Of a DNA stretch of 64,000 bases, positions 24,115-34,020 are shown piece after piece. Below the pieces are notes generated by a model. It saw nothing but the letters and a program-made list of their open reading frames with translations. It ran no database searches and was not told where the DNA came from. The translations under genes and the position numbers were made by a program. The stretch spans positions 1-64,000 of the forward strand of contig KN817643.1 in the NCBI GenBank assembly GCA_000827495.1. Direction: 5' to 3'. The stretch's first letter is position 1. Each line of letters starts with the position of its first letter. The DNA is from Hypholoma sublateritium FD-334 SS-4. Lineage: Eukaryota > Basidiomycota > Agaricomycetes > Agaricales > Strophariaceae.

Positions 24115-26680
24115 ATGATGCTTGCGACAAACGCTGGTAGCGTGGCTGGCCAGGGATCCAGCATGTTTATGAACGCGCAAAGGCCTACCATTATCGACAG
24201 CTCATTCCACATCATTCATGGCGATGCCTATATAAACAACAACGCAGCAGCCCATAAACCCGGTATGTGGCTCGTGATATAACTGCAACGAATATTACCC
24301 GGGTTGTACTAATATCAGGATATCGTCTTATTGTCAGCACCGTCGGGAATAGAGATGCTTCAGGACCACGTTATAACGGCTGCGTTCCATAACGCTCCGT
24401 GCGCGCTCTATGACGCACCGAAGTGCTTGCCTCGAACTCGCGAAGTGGTGCAAAACGTCATCATGGACTGGGTTGGGGATAGCAGTAACCCTGCGCTCTT
24501 CTTATGGCTCCATGGCCCAGCGGGCTCAGGAAAGTCGAGCATCGCCCATACCATTGCAAACATATGTGATGAGAAAGACTGCCTTGGAGGGACGTTCTTT
24601 TTTTCAGGACAGGCGCCAGAGCTGAAAGACGACGACCGCAAAACTAATTTTATCGCGACCATCGCCTACCAACTGGCACAGCACATGCAATTCCTTGACG
24701 CATTTGTTCGTCAAGCTGTGTGCGACGATCCCCTCATTTTTACAAGGTCGTTGGATGTGCAACTCAGGTCCTTGATCATCAACCCTCTGAACAGTGCGGC
24801 TGCTTCAACGGCCTTCTCCTACGAGTTCAGCAAACCCAGGGTCGTTATCATTGATGCCTTGGACGAAAGTAGGCACCCGGCGGCACAGCGATATATTCTC
24901 AACATGTTACACGACGCGCTTTATACCTCGAACCCCGCTCATAGGCTGATAGTTCCTGGATTCCTGCGATTCCTGATCACCAGTCGCCCAGAGCGACATA
25001 TCCGAAACACCTTCAGCGTCGGGAATTTAAGTAACCACACAATTACACTTCCTTTGGACGACAGATATTGCCCTAAGGAGGACATTCTTCTCGCCCTCGA
25101 AGCTGGTTTTCAGGAGATCAGAGCATCTCATCCGCGCCGCTTCGAAATACATGAAAACTGGCCATCCAAGCGACATCTCGAGGAACTTGCTAAAAAATCG
25201 TCCGGGCAATTCATCTATTCCGTAACGGTCATGAAATACATCCAGTCGCCTAGCAATAATCCGATTGAGAGGTTGAACAACATCTTGAGCAAGACGACGG
25301 GTTTCGAATCCGATACACCCTTCGCGGGACTGGACGCGGTGTACCACAAAATTTTCTCAGCTGTCCAGGACACACCACAGGCTCTGGAAATATTGTTCTT
25401 TTCCATGCAAGACTGGGCAGTGCCTCTCGAAGCAAGCTGGCATGACGTTTTTGGATACAGCTGGGGAGACATACATACCGCACTCGTTGACCTACATGCC
25501 CTCCTTAACGTCCCAGATACCCCAGGTCAGATACAATTTCACCACGGGTCTCTTGTCGATTTCCTGTGCGATAAAAATCGGAGCAAGAAATATCACCTGT
25601 ATAGTCCTGATATGCGTACAAGGTACGCGAAACAGTGGATAAAATACCTGTCTTCTCAACCTTACGCGAATGGTACGCTTGTTGGATATTCTTATTTCCT
25701 GTGTATCAATGATATTCGTTCATAAGATTCTGGAAGACGGCATGACGTTCTAGAGAAGCTATTGGAAGACTGCCAGCACTCCCCCCGAAACCATGAACTC
25801 ACGGACGCTCTCTTATATTTTACCCATTCTAAGACTGAGTACACCAGGTTTCGCAATTATGGGATTCACCAGGCTATCCAAGACTTCATCGACTCAAAAC
25901 CGCTACCTGAGCGACTTCTGAAAGAGGTGTGTAGTTATTCAAGCAACCATATTCTTCTTGGAATTAAAAAAACCAACTTTTCGATTCAAGAATGGACTGC
26001 GGCTCTATCGACAAGAATACGTTGGTACGACCTGGTTCGTTGCTCACCTTGCCAAATATCCAGATCGCACTCGGTCTCACTTGCTTGTGGCCGTAACTTT
26101 CCCTGAGTTATTTTTGCGATACTCCATGCAACTTTATTACGCAGTATTTTCGCTACATTTGGACCGCGATGACAGCAGAAAAATCAAGGCTTTATTTTCT
26201 GCTTTCCATATCTATATACGTGACCTCGATACTGAAGAATGGACTGAACTTCTGTCATCAGCATATGACTACCTCCGAGTCGCAGACTCTTCGGAAAGCG
26301 GGAGCAGTGGCACAAATAAGGAAATTTATACCGCTTTTGCATACGATCTTACTCAATGTCTCTCATTAGGGTGAGTCCAAGCGATAGTTCTTAAAAAACG
26401 CAGATAAACTGATTCTACCTGAATACACAGGAGAGGAACCGATTCCGCCCTCGTTTTTCTCCCCGAAATCCTTCCCATGGCGGCGGCGAATAAAGAATTA
26501 GCGGAGCTCCTACATTCAGTCTGTTTCGGCGAGAAGACCGGCTCTGCAGTATTGCCCGACCGGAGCAACATACGTGATTTTATACGTGCATCATGGCGGT
26601 ATATCTCGGTTCGTTTATTTTCAATGGTACCCATGTTTTTCAACAGCTCACTACCTGATGCGCCTAGCGATGCAGCATAA
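24115..26680 (+). CDS. NACHT-domain STAND protein (fungal NLR), frameshifted
   Basis: Exons are 24115-24262, 24338-25672, 25727-26370 and 26431-26680. The short N-terminal exon (SFHIIHGDAYINNN) is of the kind preceding many agaric NACHT proteins. The NTPase follows: LWLHGPAGSGKSSIAH is Walker A, VVIIDALDES is Walker B, FLITSRPERHI is the sensor-type TSRPE motif. A winged-helix-like and helical region follows (FSMQDWAVPLE, FHHGSLVDFLCD). No WD40 or ankyrin repeats are seen; the C-terminus is about 250 helical residues with no known repeat. STAND proteins act as self/non-self or danger switches. Exon 3 changes frame at a run of seven A (25966-25972); the segments on both sides are clearly coding, so either the gene is a young pseudogene or the base count is wrong. 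Exon 2 begins after a CAG acceptor, not at an internal TTG. Confidence 0.85.
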
Positions 26681-27039
26681 CTTTTCCGACCCAGTCACGA
26701 CGTGGATCCACTGTAACACTATCATCCGAGTCCTGAATCTGATTTATGGCCGAGTGTTTTAATCTGGAAATTATCCTTGGATATGTAGTAATTTCTTTTA
26801 GTACGCTTGACTAAGATATATTCCTAGAAACAGAATATTGGATATTTCTTGTAATATTTCACGCTGCTCCACACGTTTTCATCATTGTTGAAGATAAGTA
26901 CACGTTTTGATATCGATGAAGCTGGCAACTTAAATAACTCAGTGTATGGTACTTACTTTCATTCCCGACCAACACAGTTATGCTTGCGGACTCATGGTGA
27001 ACCGGATCTACCATCCACCCGTCTGCGAGAATACTTTAC
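26681..27039. other. Short intergenic spacer
   Basis: AT-rich spacer between the NLR stop and the next F-box-like start; no gene is seen. Confidence 0.5.
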
Positions 27040-27977
27040 ATGCCCACCTTGCATTCTTCAGGTCATCTCAATCTGCCATTCGAACTTGAAAGAGAGATTT
27101 TTCATACCGCCGCGCTGGGCTTTCCCAAGTCCCTGCCTACCATCCTACTGGTCGCACGCCGATTTCGAACATGGAAAGTACACAGTCCGTCATATCAGCT
27201 CGCCGACTGAGTCCTGACTAGAAATATAGGTTCGAACCGGAGCTTTATCGTGTGGTACGCTCCGGGAAGGGCCGCGTGGTACCCCCGCTGTATATTGACA
27301 GCTTACCTCGGGAAGACGTGTCCGAGAAGGCGCGCCAACTTAACCTCGAACGGCTACAACGCTTCGGCCCCTGGGTGCACCACATCCTCCTTCAGTGCCG
27401 CCCAGTGCACGAGGTCGCACAGGTTCTTACTGCATGCCCGAACGTGCACAATCTCGCGCTGTGGATCATACAGGGGGCCGGCGCGCCGCTCGTTCCCCTC
27501 CTCGCGCGTTTGCCGCTGAGGCGCCTTTCGTTCGACCCCAGGTCATTTTTCGCCTTGGATGCACGCGCGCCCGACGGCAGCGTGCCGCTCGGCCAGGCGC
27601 CCTTTGACGCGCTCACGCATCTCGAGGTCATCAATGTAACTGCCGCATGGGACCAATGGCGCCAGCTCGCGCTCTTGCCGCGTCTGACGCATCTGGTCCT
27701 TGGATGCGGTATGCCCAGTGATGCGCCCGTCGAGCGTGTGCTGGAAGAGTGCGCTGCGCTGGAGGTGCTCGTGCTTCCTTACACGGACGTCGATGACATC
27801 TTGCTCGACAATCCTACTCTGGCAGAGGTGCAGAAGGACCCGCGCGTCGTATTGCTTAATTTGACCTGGGATCCATTGGACGAGTGGGAGGTTGGCGCGC
27901 GCGGCGGTGAGGATCTTTGGGTCACGGCGGAGAAGCGCGTTAAAAAAGCGAGGGGACGCAAGACGGAGGATGTTTGA
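27040..27977 (+). CDS. Short F-box-like protein
   Basis: The start ATG gives MPTLHSSGHLNLPFELEREI, an F-box-like opening (LPFELEREIFHTAA, then ILLVARRFRTW). The second exon begins after ATATAG at 27231 with FEPELYRVV, the conserved follow-on in these short agaric proteins, and continues as helix-rich repeats (VLTACPNVHNLALWI, LLPRLTHLVLGC, VLEECAALEVLVLP). The tail is basic (KRVKKARGRKTED). The expected junction (RTW to FEPELYR) falls where the donor reads GAAAGT instead of GTAAGT. Either a GA-AG intron is used, the cell uses a cryptic donor (for example GTCATA about 17 nt on), or the gene is splice-dead. The family is recognisable but its role is unknown. Confidence 0.72.
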
Positions 27978-28564
27978 TGTGTGTGATGTGATATTTATTT
28001 ACCTTATCATCGATGTAGGATATCAAAAACCTACCTCTCGGTGCTACAGCTTTCAACAGGGAACTAGACCTACCGTACGTAGAAAATAGTTTGCTGTATT
28101 GAATTGTGTCTTCATCATGATCAACTATCTTGTGCTCCGCGGCCATGACTGAACAATTGCAGTGCTGTTGCTGGATGACTCGTATTCGGCCGCTGTTTCA
28201 GAACCAACCGCCACAAATGTCATATTTCCTGTGCGCTGTGTAGAAATTGTGTAGAAACTGCGATGCGCTACGAGTCAGAAGCGGTAGCAAACTAGCTAGG
28301 CGCTGCTGCCGCAATTTTCTGAGACTTCCGATTGGCTCAGACAAATGCCGCATGATGCCGGAACATTAATCCGAAAGCAACGCATGGGCCACGTGCTGCG
28401 CAGTGAGCAGCACTGAGTCGTCCGCAACGTTGCTTTGTTATATCTTACTTGTAAAACACTCTTACTCCTTATCCTTCTACCTTCCAAAGTCTTCCCTAGT
28501 AAGCACAGAAACCTCTACGATTCATATTACAGCGTCCAAAACTTCTCCTAGAACTCAATATACG
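27978..28564. other. Intergenic, no supported gene
   Basis: Spacer carrying the 3' flank of the F-box-like gene and the promoter of the membrane protein gene. Nothing else is supported. Confidence 0.5.
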
Positions 28565-29414
28565 ATGAAACTGTCAGCCATTGCGACAGCACTTGCTGTG
28601 GCTGGTGTTGGTGAGTCTTCAATTTGCTGATTCACCCTGGCGTTGTCCTAGAGCTTGCTAATAAATCATCGTAGCCCAAGTCACCGCGGTGCCTATTCGA
28701 GTGATCATGGTCTCGAGCAGCGCCCAGGAAATCCCTGCTCCTCGATTCGGACATGCAGTTGACCCATCGGTGGCCAAGATGATGGTACCGACGCACGGCT
28801 CTGGTCGCAGCTCTGGTCGCATGCGTGGCCCATGCAAGGGAATGGGCCGCTTCCGCCAGAAGAGCATCGAGATCTCGAATGCTTTCCGCAAGGCGCTCGG
28901 AATGCCCCTCATTGAAGACTTCCACAAATCAGTCCCCAACGCAGGGTTTGTCCACATCCTGCCCATCAACCCCGAGAAAGTCCAGCACCTCGTTCCCACT
29001 GAGCCGACCGATGAGTTCTGGGCCGCTGGATCTCACACCCCCGCCGATGGCCCCCATGACGGTCCTCATCATGTCGGCCACCACCGTGGACCCCACCATG
29101 TCCGCCCCTTCCACCCCCACCACCGCGGAAACTTCGTCGCGCGCCTCCACTTCTCTCTCATGAACCTCGGTCTCTGGGAGGGCCGCGCCGTCGCGTTCGT
29201 CCTGGGCTGCGGTATCGGCGTTCTCCTCCGCATGTTCTGGGTCCTCGCCATCATCGCCTACCGCGTCGTCAAGCGCCGCTCCTCGGAAGAGGGCGACGAG
29301 TACACGCACATCGTCATGTTCGAGGAGGTCGAGGACGCCCCAGCGCCGCCGTCCTACCCCGTTGACGAGAAACTTCCCATCCAAGACGAGACGAAGCCCG
29401 TCGAATCGAAGTAG
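28565..29414 (+). CDS. Secreted/membrane protein, His-rich ectodomain, one TM
   Basis: Exon 1 (28565-28610) encodes a signal peptide (MKLSAIATALAVAGVAQVTA). A GTGAGT to GTAG intron in phase 1 joins it to 28675-29414. The mature part is basic and Gly/Arg-rich (HGSGRSSGRMRGPCKGMG), then has a helix, then a striking His/Gly/Pro stretch (GPHDGPHHVGHHRGPHHVRP) of about 35 residues. A single membrane span (AVAFVLGCGIGVLLRMFWVL) precedes a short acidic cytoplasmic tail (SSEEGDEY, VEDAPAPPSYPVDE) containing PPSY. The His-rich ectodomain could bind metal; the PPxY-type motif is the kind bound by WW domains of Rsp5-like ubiquitin ligases. Both are inference. About 262 residues; agaric-specific family as far as I can tell. 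Confidence 0.78.
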
Positions 29415-29993
29415 TCTCGCTACCAATTGCCCCTGAATCTTCCGTCATTGAATGTAGTCGCTCCTTATTTTATTACACGAAAAACTAAAAAACCCCACAG
29501 ATATAATTGTTCCGGACACTCGTAGTCTCGCTACTGCTGTATGAATTTTGTCAAATAATAACTGTGTTATTCATGTTGGCCGCTGCCGTCGGGATTGGTA
29601 CGAGTCCAACTTTCAAGCTAACAGATCACTGTGATACAACTTCAAGATACGAACTCTGCTTGATGAACATTGCGCAGCTGCTGTTGTCACCTCGACCCCT
29701 ATTCTAGGCCAGTGGGCAATACTTCACCGATGCAGCTTTTTAGGGGATGGCGGCAGCGAATCTATGAAAGTGACTATGCTCCACGAAGAGTCCATACGCC
29801 AATCATGAGTCCGATGGTGGATCAGCGCTGAATGGAGGCAACTATGGGACCTCGGCGTGATATCCGGCCCTGAGCGCTCGAGCTTAAGCAACGAACAAAT
29901 CCTCTTTTCCCAACTTCAGTCTAACACCTTGACCTTAGCCTCGTATCCTCGAGCTTCTCTCCCCGTCAACTACATCAAGACCCACGCCCCGGA
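29415..29993. other. Intergenic, no supported gene
   Basis: Spacer with short frames only; presumed 3' UTR of the upstream gene and 5' flank of the truncated membrane gene. Confidence 0.45.
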
Positions 29994-30383
29994 ATGTTTC
30001 AACCAGTCGCCCCGTCAGATCCTCCCCTCCGACTTTTGCTCGACGGCACTCTCATCGCAGCAATAACCTACGGACTCCCGATTGCCATATTCCTCCACTG
30101 CTTGGTGTTATTGACAAGAAGCAAGAAGACGTCGTACACCGGTCATGGGTGGCGGTCGTTTCTAATCATATATGTCGTGACCATGTTTCTACTCAGCACC
30201 GCTGCGATAATCCAGGACTTTGCATGCATTGTAAAAACAATATTTGGCAATTCTGAATCAGTTTCACTCACTCCTCTGACAATAAACGCACCCAGCATAT
30301 TTCCATTTGCTAATTGGGACGTGGATGGAGTTATGGTTTGTCAATTATTCAAAATATATGTTATTCCAGGTTTGAATAATTGA
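29994..30383 (+). pseudogene. Truncated multi-pass membrane protein
   Basis: The ATG at 29994 opens a frame with two clear membrane helices (ITYGLPIAIFLHCLVLLT, FLIIYVVTMFLLSTAAII) after LLLDGTLIAA. It then has a loop and the segment WDVDGVMV. This order matches the first half of the common agaric seven-helix orphan proteins, whose next helices should follow the DG-x-MV motif. Here GTTTGTC, usable as a donor, is the start of a perfect hairpin and the frame stops 16 codons later. Sequence beyond belongs to the inverted-repeat arm. I read this as a gene cut off at the arm boundary; a short functional protein is less likely. Family naming is from memory. Confidence 0.5.
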
Positions 30384-30388
30384 CAAAC
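30336..30388. repeat. Perfect 18-bp inverted repeat (hairpin)
   Basis: Arms gtttgtcaattattcaaa (30336-30353) and tttgaataattgacaaac (30371-30388) are exact reverse complements around a 17-nt loop. A 12-bp direct repeat ttccaggtttga occurs at 30364 and again near 30426. Confidence 0.85.
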
Positions 30389-30559
30389 AATTGCATATTG
30401 CATCCCTATGAGAATTCGGCGCGTGTTCCAGGTTTGAGATAAACGAGACACATCAGGTAGCTCATGGCGACGCAAGGAGATCTCGAGTTTTCATCCTGAA
30501 CGGACCCGCGCGGCCCGACGTCTCGCGACCACTGCCCTCCTTCGTACCACCATGATCAA

Positions 30560-31430
30560 ACCATGTTTCAAGTTCGCCACTCATACTCCATTCGCATCGT
30601 CCATTATGGCTGCAGCATTGAGATGCGCGGTCAGACCCGTCAATGCAAAGAATGTAATCGCTTCGAATATTTGATACCAAAATTCACAAATCGAACTGCG
30701 CCAGCGCACTCAACTGCGACTGCAACACGACCTCGATATCCCTGTTCCGTGGTAGCGATTCCTTCATAGAGCGCAGCCATGCGGAGTACCTCAGGCAGTT
30801 TTTTGGAGGTTTCACCCTTCAACGGAACGGGGGCCCTGCCATTCGTCTGGACGTACAGCAGGTAAGTAAGTTGTATCTTATATCGACCTGAATACTCCCT
30901 GATTATATCATCTTCTTAGATAGATGTAGTTATATCTCAATTCTGCTGAAGCCCATCCAAGATCTCGACCTCGCGACTGAACACATATCTGCGCAGGCCA
31001 GCATCTCCGTCCTTAAGGCCTCTCGCACGGGCTTTGATGACTGTCGCTTGCACCCCAGATGCGAACTGCAACTGCCGCGGTCAGAGCACACCGAGAACTC
31101 GTACGACGTCTGTAGGCGCAACGGCGCTTGGCAGCTGAGCTCGCCGTTTTCTTCTTTCCTATGTATGGATATGGAAGTCTTTTAGTCGCACTGTCGACGG
31201 CCGTAGTCGTCCCGGGCCCTATGAACTTGGAGCGCATCTACTATTCACAACTTCTCTGCACGCCAGCCAATATAAGTGGACTTTCGCGGCGGACGCTTCT
31301 GCGCGCGGCTGCGCAATTGTATGTCGTTCATACCGCCTATATAGTGTTCGCGCTGACTCAAACTCTTGTTGGCAGGCCGCTTTCCTCTCGTTCCTTAGCA
31401 ACTGTTCCGTGCACTAGAGGGCCCATTTGA
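30560..31430 (+). pseudogene. Decayed arm-specific gene, left copy
   Basis: A frame shared with the right arm reads DLATEHISAQASISV and HTENSYDVCRRNGAW here (right arm: DLATEHESTQASISV, DTENSYDVCRSSGAC). Beyond it the frames are broken by stops. Conservation of the reading frame in both arms shows that a protein gene was present before the duplication. No family is recognised. Confidence 0.4.
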
Positions 31431-31689
31431 CCTCCGCAGAGACACCTGATTGGATGTGCTGAGGTTACACGGACGATACAAGAGTACTCGACGCTGGGTT
31501 TAGGGAAGACGCCAATGAGCATCCTGCCCGTGGATGCGGGGTAAAGTGCGCAGCAAGGTAGGCGTTGATAGCCTTTTGTTGCAGCGCGGAGTTTTCTCAT
31601 ACTCTGCAGACCTTTTGGTTCTTGTTCATCGTTATTCTATCCTCCGGCTCAAATAAATCAGACTAAGGGACACTATATCATCCTGCACA

Positions 31690-32560
31690 TTTACGACAAG
31701 GCCCATCCACCCGTCGACACTTATACATACTCGTCGCATAATTCGATGCTAGTTACGACATCGAGAAGCTTGCCCGATGATTATGAGATCGACCTTCTTG
31801 CTTTACCTATCTCGGAGTCGACGCCTTACTCGTCGCACTCTCCCGAGTCCCATAAAAGTGGCAATATCGCGGCTTTCCCGTATATTCCACTCCACCGGCC
31901 CTTCGGGTTTCGAGTCCCGACATATTTACAGATTATCCAAGCCAACCGGAAATTTTTCGAACCCACTGCCATCCAGCTAAGCAACTACCTTGATCCAGAA
32001 ATGTCCAAGCCGGCGATGTCGCTCTCTCTGCCCACTTTTAATCGATGCTGCTGCCACCTCCAAGCACCCGCACTATCATACACTGTAACACCTATCTGCG
32101 GAATGGCTTCCTTGATTTGTGGGTACCATCCATCGCGGAAAGTTAGAACCATAACATAGATTTGCTGTGCCACGCGCTCTACTCCATCGACGCTGCCCGC
32201 CTGGCTCCGGGGACTCGGGAGGCGCGACAATTTCTGTGACGGTCGTGACATCCGAACACTGGTACAGGTTGCGTTCGCAGTGATCGTCTTCTTGCCAGTG
32301 CGTGCGCCCTACACGTCGCTGCGACCACTGCAGTAGATCAGGTTACATCCTATCCATGCTCTGCCGCGTATATACCCTCAGTTGTGTGGCTATCGCAAGG
32401 AAAGGCTGTCCTTTATACAGCACTGTTCTGGGGCGCTATCATCACCTTTCCAGTGCATTCGGTTACGATAGGCATTCAAGTGCGATGCTACCCCATCTGG
32501 CAGAGTACAATACTATTACTTTTTCAAAGCTGAGCGCCTGCGGTTTTCCAAGCTAACAAC
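31690..32560 (+). pseudogene. Decayed sequence conserved between arms
   Basis: This matches 61550-61980 reversed. One frame near 32340-32520 reads as hydrophobic protein (VLYTALFWGAIITFPVHSVT). The opposite strand near 32000-32200 reads FRDGWYPQIKEAIPQIGVTV, matching FRDGQHPKIKDAIPQIGV in the right arm. There are stops in all long frames. Two different genes, or one with wrongly read strand, cannot be told apart by eye. Confidence 0.35.
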
Positions 32561-32870
32561 GCGCTCACTTGATGTAGGGCGAGCTAGAATACCCATAAGG
32601 CAGCACTGGCAACTCCCTTCGGAAGCTCACTTCTACAAGGCCACATCTGGTTTCCTGATAAAACGCTACTTTAGCATTTGTAAGCTGCCGCAAATCTTAC
32701 ACACGTTTGGACAATCTAAATCAGACTCTTTGTGCAGGGCGCAGGTGATACGATCAAAGTTAAGGAGAGTCGGGACGAAGATATTATTCCGGAAGTAAAT
32801 CAAAAATATGTCATTCAGGATCTCACTACATGCGAGACGCCATGGTAATTTAATATTCTATCTATGGTGG
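32530..32870 (+). pseudogene. Fragment of a third Goodbye/EF-hand/ZZ gene copy
   Basis: The frame RLRFSKLTTRSLDVGR followed by LPSEAHFYKATSGF matches the end of exon 12 of the full gene at 37420-37590 (RRRFVELTTRSLSVGL; PSEARFYQAISEF). A further conserved block (SRDEDIIPEVNQ) follows near 32770-32805. The inverted counterpart is at 61190-61544. The fragment lies upstream of the full-length gene in each arm, so a tandem partial copy existed before the inversion duplication. Confidence 0.6.
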
Positions 32871-33134
32871 CATTTTCTCTGCACTGGTTGCAATAGCCGC
32901 CACTCTCGACTTGCGAGAGCTCGACTCATCTTTATTAGAGTTGTTTTTGAACAAACAAATACTATTCGACTGATCTGATGGAATTGGATTCGAAACAAGC
33001 CCTCGCGCAATGTTCATCTTGTTCGAAGTGATTCAAAAGGTTCTAATGACAAGGCTACATCAATGATACCTCTGGCGTGCTGGTGGCAGTGGCCCTACGT
33101 CAAAGCGCTGAACATCGTACGATGGTACGTATCA

Positions 33135-33142
33135 GGTGAGCC
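33135..33142. repeat. 8-bp target site duplication, left
   Basis: GGTGAGCC, repeated exactly at 33699-33706. Confidence 0.75.
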
Positions 33143-33698
33143 CGAGGGGCTACCATCGGAAAGAGCCGCGGTAAGCAAGTGCCTCTAGTTACGGGGGCCC
33201 GCTTAGTAACAAGGACCAGATTCTATATCGGGCGGTGCCAGCTTATGCCTGACCGAGATATCACTCAGCCTAAGCAGGTCAAGATGTACAGTAGACCTCT
33301 GCCTTTGAACGAGAAGATAAAATAACTATCTGAATGAAAAATACTCGCAAAGAGCCNTGACAGAGACTGAGAAATTTCTTGTACGACACCCGCCATGGGG
33401 GCATGCGCCGGCCATAAGGAATGCACTAAGTCACTATCGGGNAATCTTGAGAGAAAGAGAGGGAGGTGTGGGCCATAAAAAATCTGAACCAAAATTGAAG
33501 ATGCANAACATGTATAGGTGGCTGGATAAAATAACCCATGGCCGTCACAGGTATGAACGCGACTGGGATGCGGCGCGGATACGTCGGCACCGCCAAATAG
33601 AGAATCTGGTCCCCATTACTAAGCGGGCCCCCGTAACCAGGNGCCTCAGCACTTTCGACCAGTTGCTTACCGCGGCTCTTTCCGGTGGGTGCCCCCTG
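33143..33698. mobile_element. hAT-like MITE, 556 bp, long inverted ends
   Basis: The left end starts CGAGGGGCTACCATCGGAAA and the right end, reverse-complemented, starts CAGGGGGCACCCACCGGAAA. Similarity continues inwards for about 100 bp through aagagccgcggtaagca and tacgggggcccgcttagta. The element is flanked by 8-bp direct repeats GGTGAGCC. The interior has no transposase frame. Four undetermined bases (33357, 33442, 33506, 33642) lie within it. The other arm lacks the element at the matching site (about 60990), where sequence equivalent to a single target copy runs straight through. Confidence 0.78.
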
Positions 33699-33706
33699 GG
33701 TGAGCC
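33699..33706. repeat. 8-bp target site duplication, right
   Basis: GGTGAGCC, identical to 33135-33142. Confidence 0.75.
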
Positions 33707-34020
33707 TCCCTGCAGCTCCTGTCCTTGTTTTTGGAATCGAATTCTAACTTTAGAATTCTAATCGAAGGAAAATCTGCACACCATCATCAATGACACCGCT
33801 TTGTCAGACGGAACCTCCGTCCATGGCTTCCATCTCGCCCACTAGTGCTTCCAGTTCTAATCCAGGCTGAGGTTTACTGAAACAAATTCACTCTTCGCCC
33901 ATCACATCATACCCAAATATCTTACCAGTGTATTCTTTGAAGCGATAAATACATGCTCCGTGGCACGCTTCATCCCGCTTGAATCCTCTTTACATCGTCA
34001 CAATAATCAGTCATCCCAAA

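Noticed and set aside
24331..25725. NLR starting at 24331 as a single exon
   Set aside because: The first codon there is TTG inside an intron/acceptor. A CAG acceptor and an upstream exon in matching phase explain the start, and the last 18 codons belong to the next intron.
27228..27245. tRNA B-box-like 'aggttcgaaccgg'
   Set aside because: No A-box or cloverleaf arms at proper spacing; it is the start of an F-box-like exon.
30640..30822. Short minus-strand frame as an independent gene
   Set aside because: No start context or splicing, and the matching stretch in the other arm is broken.
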